From Vibrio ulleungensis (lineage in GTDB: Bacteria > Pseudomonadota > Gammaproteobacteria > Enterobacterales > Vibrionaceae): a stretch of DNA of 64,000 nt. Shown in pieces: positions 59,732 to 64,000 of the stretch (positions are counted from its first letter, which is position 1; each line of letters opens with the position of its first letter). A program made the position numbers and the translations under genes. Under the pieces are notes generated by a model. That model was given only the letters and a program-made list of their open reading frames with translations, did not search any database and was not told the DNA's origin. The stretch spans positions 275,241-339,240 of the forward strand of contig NZ_JAFEUM010000001.1 of the NCBI RefSeq assembly GCF_016900875.1, in the 5' to 3' direction.

Positions 59732-60979
59732 TTATAAAGTGATCTCTGTTTCTGGCAGCAGAGCAAAAAGGTTGTCGCACAGCGCATCGACTTCTTGCAG
59801 GGTGTTGTAATGCATAAATCCAATACGAAGTACGCCGTTATCATCGAGTCCGAGCTGTTTGATTAATCCAAGCGCATAAAAATGACCATTCCAGGCACAG
59901 ATATTGTGTTTACCTAACGCTGTGGCCGCCTGTTTTGGCGATACACCATCAAAGGTGAGAGCGAACGTTGGTGTTCGGATTGCACTCGCGCTTTGGGATG
60001 AACCATGCAGCGTAATTGCTGAGCGCTGACTGATTCTGCTTAGGAAACGTTCGCTCAATGCCTGTTCATGAGCATTAATTTGTTCAAAGCTTTGTTGCAG
60101 TCTCTCACGCAAAGGCTTGGTGGGATTGCCCCATTGAGCCAGATAATCGACGGTTGCAATGAAGCCTGCCAATGCTTCAAAATTTTGTGTGCCTGTTTCA
60201 AAACGGCCAGGCCCAATGTTGGTTGCAGGTTCCACTTTGTACGGCGACAAGCTATGAAGCCATTGGTCAGCAACATAAACAATGCCTAAGTGTGGTCCAA
60301 AAAATTTGTACGCAGAACAGGCAAGAAAATCGCAACCTAGTTGTTGCACGTCAATGAGATGGTGAGGGGCGTAGTGGACAGCATCGACGTACACCAGAGC
60401 ACCCACATTGTGCGCGGCTTCAACCACTCGTTGTACATCAACAATGCTTCCCGTGGTATTTGACGCGTAGGTCAGAGCCACCAGTTTTGTATTCGGGCTT
60501 AATAAGCTTATTAAGTGTTCGACGTCTAACGAGCCGGTCTCAGTATTGACGCGAGCCTGATGCAAAGTGGCCCCTTTATCTTCAGCCGCTTGTTGCCAGC
60601 TAGAGACATTGGAGTAATGATCAAGCGCTGTTACGATCACTTCATCCCCCATTTGCCACTGGCGAGAAATTGCACGGCTCAGTGAGAATGTGAGACTGGT
60701 CATATTTGCCCCAAACACAATATTGCCTGCAGATTCAGCATTCAGCAGGGTTTGGGCGTGCTCGCGAGCCGTCGTAACCAGATCGGTGGTTATCCTGCTA
60801 GAAAAGTAGTGCCCACCAAGGTTGGAATTAAAGTGACCGAGATATTGCACCATAGCGTCGAGCACCGATTGAGGTACTTGAGAACCACCGGGGCCGTCGG
60901 CAAAGATGACAGGTTCGCCTTGATAAGTTTGGTTTAATGCTGAAAACTGAGCTCGAGCTTTATCAGGAGTGAAGAGCAT
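59732..60979 (-). CDS. Cysteine desulfurase-like aminotransferase class V protein
   Basis: A 415-residue PLP enzyme. The Schiff-base lysine is Lys225 in CSAYKFFGPH; His121 stacks the cofactor, and Asp199 (VYVDAVHYAPH) binds its nitrogen. It belongs to the cysteine desulfurase-like branch of class V, whose reaction is often unknown. The gene overlaps the upstream dioxygenase gene by 17 bp, so they are strongly coupled. Together they may modify an amino acid, since the partner family hydroxylates free amino acids. Confidence 0.86.
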   Translation of the reverse strand: MLFTPDKARAQFSALNQTYQGEPVIFADGPGGSQVPQSVLDAMVQYLGHFNSNLGGHYFSSRITTDLVTTAREHAQTLLNAESAGNIVFGANMTSLTFSLSRAISRQWQMGDEVIVTALDHYSNVSSWQQAAEDKGATLHQARVNTETGSLDVEHLISLLSPNTKLVALTYASNTTGSIVDVQRVVEAAHNVGALVYVDAVHYAPHHLIDVQQLGCDFLACSAYKFFGPHLGIVYVADQWLHSLSPYKVEPATNIGPGRFETGTQNFEALAGFIATVDYLAQWGNPTKPLRERLQQSFEQINAHEQALSERFLSRISQRSAITLHGSSQSASAIRTPTFALTFDGVSPKQAATALGKHNICAWNGHFYALGLIKQLGLDDNGVLRIGFMHYNTLQEVDALCDNLFALLPETEITL

Positions 60980-61613
60980 GTGAGGCCTCTTTCGCGGTTA
61001 ATACAAATACGTCCATATGACCTTCCTCACCTCGTTGTATCGAACGAATAGGCTGGGCGTTGTGCCATAGAACATCATCAGCCAAAATCGCAATCTCACC
61101 GTTCTCGAGTACTTTGCGGAAAAACGGGGCTTGATGTTGATCTTCATAGAGCATGATTTCGCCGCCAACAATGTTGTGACGACCAATTCCAATGAGGGCA
61201 ATATGGTCGAATCCATCTTGGTGTACGCCTTCTGGTGCCACTTGTGTTTCGTCATAAATGGCAGTGATGCGCATTTGATGAATTTCAATTTCTTGGCCAT
61301 CAGGTAGGTTGTTGGTTTCCATAAACTTTTGGCACATCTCACTCATGCCTTCACTGGATAACGTACACTCTTCAATGGCTTCGAACTCGCGTACAACGTT
61401 GCCTTGAAAATGATTAATCTCTTCGGTTTGCATAAACTCGGTTTTACCCGTGCTGACCACTTTACCTTGCTCGACACGAATCACTGAATATCGTCTTAAA
61501 CGGTATTGGCCATCGGCATGTTGAGTGCGTGGAAGTTGAGTAAAGCTTGGTGAAAGTTGAGATAGTGCTTTTTCGCTAAGCTGGGTGATGTGTAGGGTAT
61601 GTGCATGTAACAT
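60963..61613 (-). CDS. 2OG-Fe(II) dioxygenase family protein (amino-acid hydroxylase type)
   Basis: A 216-residue protein of the 2OG-Fe dioxygenase family (PF10014), which includes isoleucine 4-hydroxylase IDO and BsmA. Fe ligands are His131 and Asp133 in GVHQDGFD and His184 in DVLWHNAQPI. Such enzymes hydroxylate free amino acids with 2-oxoglutarate. ATG 61613 is chosen for GAGGAGACCGTA; the longer GTG frame has none. It is the first gene of a two-gene operon with the PLP enzyme. Confidence 0.84.
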   Translation of the reverse strand: MLHAHTLHITQLSEKALSQLSPSFTQLPRTQHADGQYRLRRYSVIRVEQGKVVSTGKTEFMQTEEINHFQGNVVREFEAIEECTLSSEGMSEMCQKFMETNNLPDGQEIEIHQMRITAIYDETQVAPEGVHQDGFDHIALIGIGRHNIVGGEIMLYEDQHQAPFFRKVLENGEIAILADDVLWHNAQPIRSIQRGEEGHMDVFVLTAKEASHALHS

Positions 61614-61854
61614 TACGGTCTCCTCAGAAACACACATGTTTATAATTGTTGTTTACATTTGATTTACATTTATTCTTTATTAATATTCTATATAAATCAA
61701 TAAATATCGAGTTAAGCTCGATAATTTTGCGCAAATAAAGAGCTTTGAACTGCTTGTTAATTTATTGTTGGTGATTACGGCTGGTTTCTTTGCTTTGCGA
61801 CATCGAAAACTAGATAGTTTTACTGCTAAACGAACTAACCCTATATAAAACAAG

Positions 61855-61884
61855 CAATTAAAAAGCCCTGCATAGGCAGGGCTT
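61855..61884 (-). terminator. Rho-independent terminator of malT
   Basis: AAGCCCTGC (61863-61871) and GCAGGGCTT (61876-61884) form a 9-bp stem with a 4-nt loop; TTTTTAATTG follows on the minus strand, 28 bp past the malT stop. Confidence 0.9.
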
Positions 61885-61911
61885 CATTTGATGCGTGACT
61901 AGTAGCCAGAC

Positions 61912-64000
61912 TTACATACCCATAAGGCTCATCAGTCGCTCAGCGGTTTCGATCGCCTCTTTACGATTGGCAATATTGAGTTTTTGATACAAGTTACGTA
62001 TGTGGGTTTTAATCGTAGTCCCAGCAACATCAAGTTCATGAGCGATTTGTTCATTGCTGTAGCCGGAGTAGATCAACCCAAGTACTTGCCACTCCCGCTG
62101 AGTTAGCGGACTGGTTCTTACCAGCTCTGGAATATTCGGGTGATTGACTAAGCGCTCAACAAATTCTTCGTCAAAATGGACAAAACGGCTGCGCTGCTTA
62201 CTGGATATCTCTTTAATCAGTGACTGTGCGCGATGCTTCTCTAGGTCGCCAAGGTCGCCGCGTTGGATCAGTTTTTCGAGTAAGCGACCAGCAATAGCAC
62301 CTTCAATGAGGAAGTTAGCCACCATGCCAGTTTGATTGGTCAGTTTAATGGCTTGCAACATCAGATTCATGGCGCCTTCTTCTTGCCCTAAGGCATCGGC
62401 TAACAGCGCTTGTACAATTAGGTTTCGATTACGATCGGTCAGTAGCTCGTGTGAGTCGGCTTGCTCAACCAAAAATGCCACGGACTGTTTAGCGGCTTCA
62501 AGCTGGCCTAAATAGATCTGCGCACGTGCAATATTACGCCACTGCAACTGCATAAAGTGATTTGGTGCAATCTCAGGTCGCTCTGCGTTGTCTAACCATT
62601 TTTGCATGTCGTCATGCTGTTCTTTGGCTTGCCAGAACAATATGAGGGTAAGCGATGCGTTAGCGCTCCAATCAATATGATAGGTTGATTCGTTCAGTAG
62701 CTGCTGGATGTGCTCAACAAAGCGACCGGCGCGATCCAACTCCCCGCGGCCAATGGCGATTCGAGCTAACATCGAGTAACAGTGTAGGTGCTTGCTGGCG
62801 GCTTTTTCTCCCAGCACATCGATTCCGCGATACGCATACTCTTCGGCTTCATCAAAACGATTCCAGCACCACAATACTTGAGAGCGGATACGCAACAAGA
62901 ACTCATGCAGTGGAAGTTGATGCAGTTGTTGCTCCTCAATCAGCTTAAAGGCACTATCTTGTACTTCGTAAGCAGCTTGGACGTAGCCTTGGGCAATCAA
63001 AATTTCACTCTGTTGAAGAAGCGCCCACAAAGCCTGATTAAAGACTCGATATTGGCGCGCGAGTTTCTCTGTTTGCTGCATCATAGGTAGAGCGCGGTTT
63101 AGGCGGCCCAATACGTGGTTGACCTCGCCAATCACAGAGGTGGCGAAAATGCGACTACGTGAATCATTATTGTCGATTTGGCTCAGAGCAAGCTCGGCAA
63201 GTTGAAGGGCTTTTTCGGGCTTGCCAAAGTTAATGGCGACTTGTGCAAGCAGCGCGTTAACTTGACCCATTTCGCTTTCTGAAATAGGGATATTACGCTC
63301 TTCAAGTTGCTTGGCTGCTTCAGTGAGTAGCTCCTCAACCACATTGTAGCGATGTTGAGTCTGAGCAACCCAAGCTCTTAGTAATGGAATTTTTGGGTTT
63401 GAATACAGTTCATCATCACTGAGCTCTTGGATTGCCTGCTCCATGACCGCAAATTCCGCCATATTGAACATGGTCCAGCCATGTTTTACCAATATGGTGA
63501 CGCACAACTCCGAATCTTTGGCTTTTTGAGCGTGATAGAGTGCTTGGCTAGGGCTATTGAGATTGAGCCACGCTTCTGCCGCACGTTGATGCAACATTTG
63601 TTCTTGTTGTGGAATGCGGGCAAGTCGCTCATGACCTAGGAAGTCATTGAACAGGCGATGGAATCGATACCAGTTTTGCTCGCCCTCAATCATGGTGACA
63701 AACAGTCCAAATCGATTGAGGTTTTCTAACGCCGACAGGGCGTCATCCCGATTGGTCACTTGCGAGACCAGCGCGTCGTTAAAGGTTTCTAATACCGAGC
63801 ACTGCAGTAGGAAAAGCTGAGTTTTCTCATCTAGGAAGTCAAATACTTCTTCAACGAGGTACTCCCAAAGATGCGCATGATTAAAGTCGGCCATCGATTC
63901 GGCAGACTGAGCCAAACTGATGTTTTGCTGCTGAGCTTGGATTGCGATCAGTTGCAGTGCCGATGGCCAACCTTCAACGTAACCGCGCAAATTGTTGGCA
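61912..64000 (-). CDS. malT: MalT, ATP-dependent activator of maltose genes (3' part)
   Basis: At least 695 residues; the reading frame stays open to the window edge, so the N-terminal nucleotide-binding part (about 200 residues of the usual 900) is missing. The visible part has the MalT repeats [20 protein letters not shown] and the SuperHelix region, then the C-terminal LuxR-type helix-turn-helix [20 protein letters not shown] (about 625-690). MalT binds maltotriose and ATP and activates maltodextrin genes, possibly including the amylase at 53592. Terminator downstream. Confidence 0.93.
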   Translation of the reverse strand, partial: ANNLRGYVEGWPSALQLIAIQAQQQNISLAQSAESMADFNHAHLWEYLVEEVFDFLDEKTQLFLLQCSVLETFNDALVSQVTNRDDALSALENLNRFGLFVTMIEGEQNWYRFHRLFNDFLGHERLARIPQQEQMLHQRAAEAWLNLNSPSQALYHAQKAKDSELCVTILVKHGWTMFNMAEFAVMEQAIQELSDDELYSNPKIPLLRAWVAQTQHRYNVVEELLTEAAKQLEERNIPISESEMGQVNALLAQVAINFGKPEKALQLAELALSQIDNNDSRSRIFATSVIGEVNHVLGRLNRALPMMQQTEKLARQYRVFNQALWALLQQSEILIAQGYVQAAYEVQDSAFKLIEEQQLHQLPLHEFLLRIRSQVLWCWNRFDEAEEYAYRGIDVLGEKAASKHLHCYSMLARIAIGRGELDRAGRFVEHIQQLLNESTYHIDWSANASLTLILFWQAKEQHDDMQKWLDNAERPEIAPNHFMQLQWRNIARAQIYLGQLEAAKQSVAFLVEQADSHELLTDRNRNLIVQALLADALGQEEGAMNLMLQAIKLTNQTGMVANFLIEGAIAGRLLEKLIQRGDLGDLEKHRAQSLIKEISSKQRSRFVHFDEEFVERLVNHPNIPELVRTSPLTQREWQVLGLIYSGYSNEQIAHELDVAGTTIKTHIRNLYQKLNIANRKEAIETAERLMSLMGM

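Overview
The window reads as a chromosomal segment of a marine Vibrio (Vibrionaceae). The support is the VF530-type small protein, a Vibrio-style cytoplasmic alginate-oligomer locus, MalT, an Xds/ExeM nuclease with a GlyGly-CTERM tail, moderate G+C and very compact operons. Species and chromosome cannot be told from the sequence. No rRNA, tRNA, integrase, transposase or CRISPR array was seen. The one mobile-type element is a short palindromic repeat.

Layout. Positions 1-8531 hold sixteen small plus-strand genes, nearly all unrelated single-domain proteins: three GNAT acetyltransferases (the first cut by the window edge, one fused to a Cys-rich DUF3795 domain), DUF1349, isochorismatase-like, DUF2834, DUF1993, a MarR/ASCH pair behind a perfect palindromic operator, VF530, FAH, two methyltransferases, GFA and a monooxygenase. 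Positions 8627-14367 (minus) hold an HD-GYP c-di-GMP phosphodiesterase, an exported FAH-family protein, and a tripartite tricarboxylate transporter (tctCBA) led by a GlcG-like gene.

Positions 14940-26180 are an alginate-oligosaccharide locus. It has two tandem PL17 oligoalginate lyases and kduD on the minus strand. On the plus strand are kdgF-kdgK-eda, a Na+/solute symporter and an outer-membrane beta-barrel gene. Oligomers would enter by the symporter, be cut to unsaturated monomers by the lyases, be linearised with KdgF, reduced to KDG by the KduD-type dehydrogenase, phosphorylated by KdgK and split by Eda to pyruvate and glyceraldehyde-3-phosphate. Near-identical TTGTAnnACAA palindromes recur upstream of the lyases, kdgF and the symporter, and one occurs before the tct operon. 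This suggests one regulator, probably GntR/FadR-like and not encoded here.

Positions 26181-43072 are mixed. They hold a 162-bp palindromic repeat sitting in a terminator loop, a LuxR-family pseudogene with two compensating frameshifts, an exported sulfatase, a cytochrome b561, an exported AGE-family epimerase-like protein, a nitroreductase, and an ABC-F ATPase preceded by an erm-like leader-peptide attenuator. After these come a periplasmic c-type cytochrome paired with a diguanylate cyclase, selO, a CobW-type GTPase, PPK2, and a phosphoesterase/beta-barrel pair. Positions 43083-64000 hold mobAB, copA with a MerR-type regulator, an RluA-family pseudouridine synthase, the Xds nuclease, a large lipoprotein alpha-amylase with C-terminal CBM41, pirin, a small basic protein, a 2OG-dioxygenase/PLP-enzyme pair, and the 3' part of malT.

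The strongest candidate for an undescribed system is the leader-peptide attenuator of the ABC-F gene (34541-34760). Its four complementary segments can form mutually exclusive hairpins over the ABC-F ribosome binding site. All functional assignments rest on motif recognition by eye; no database search was run.
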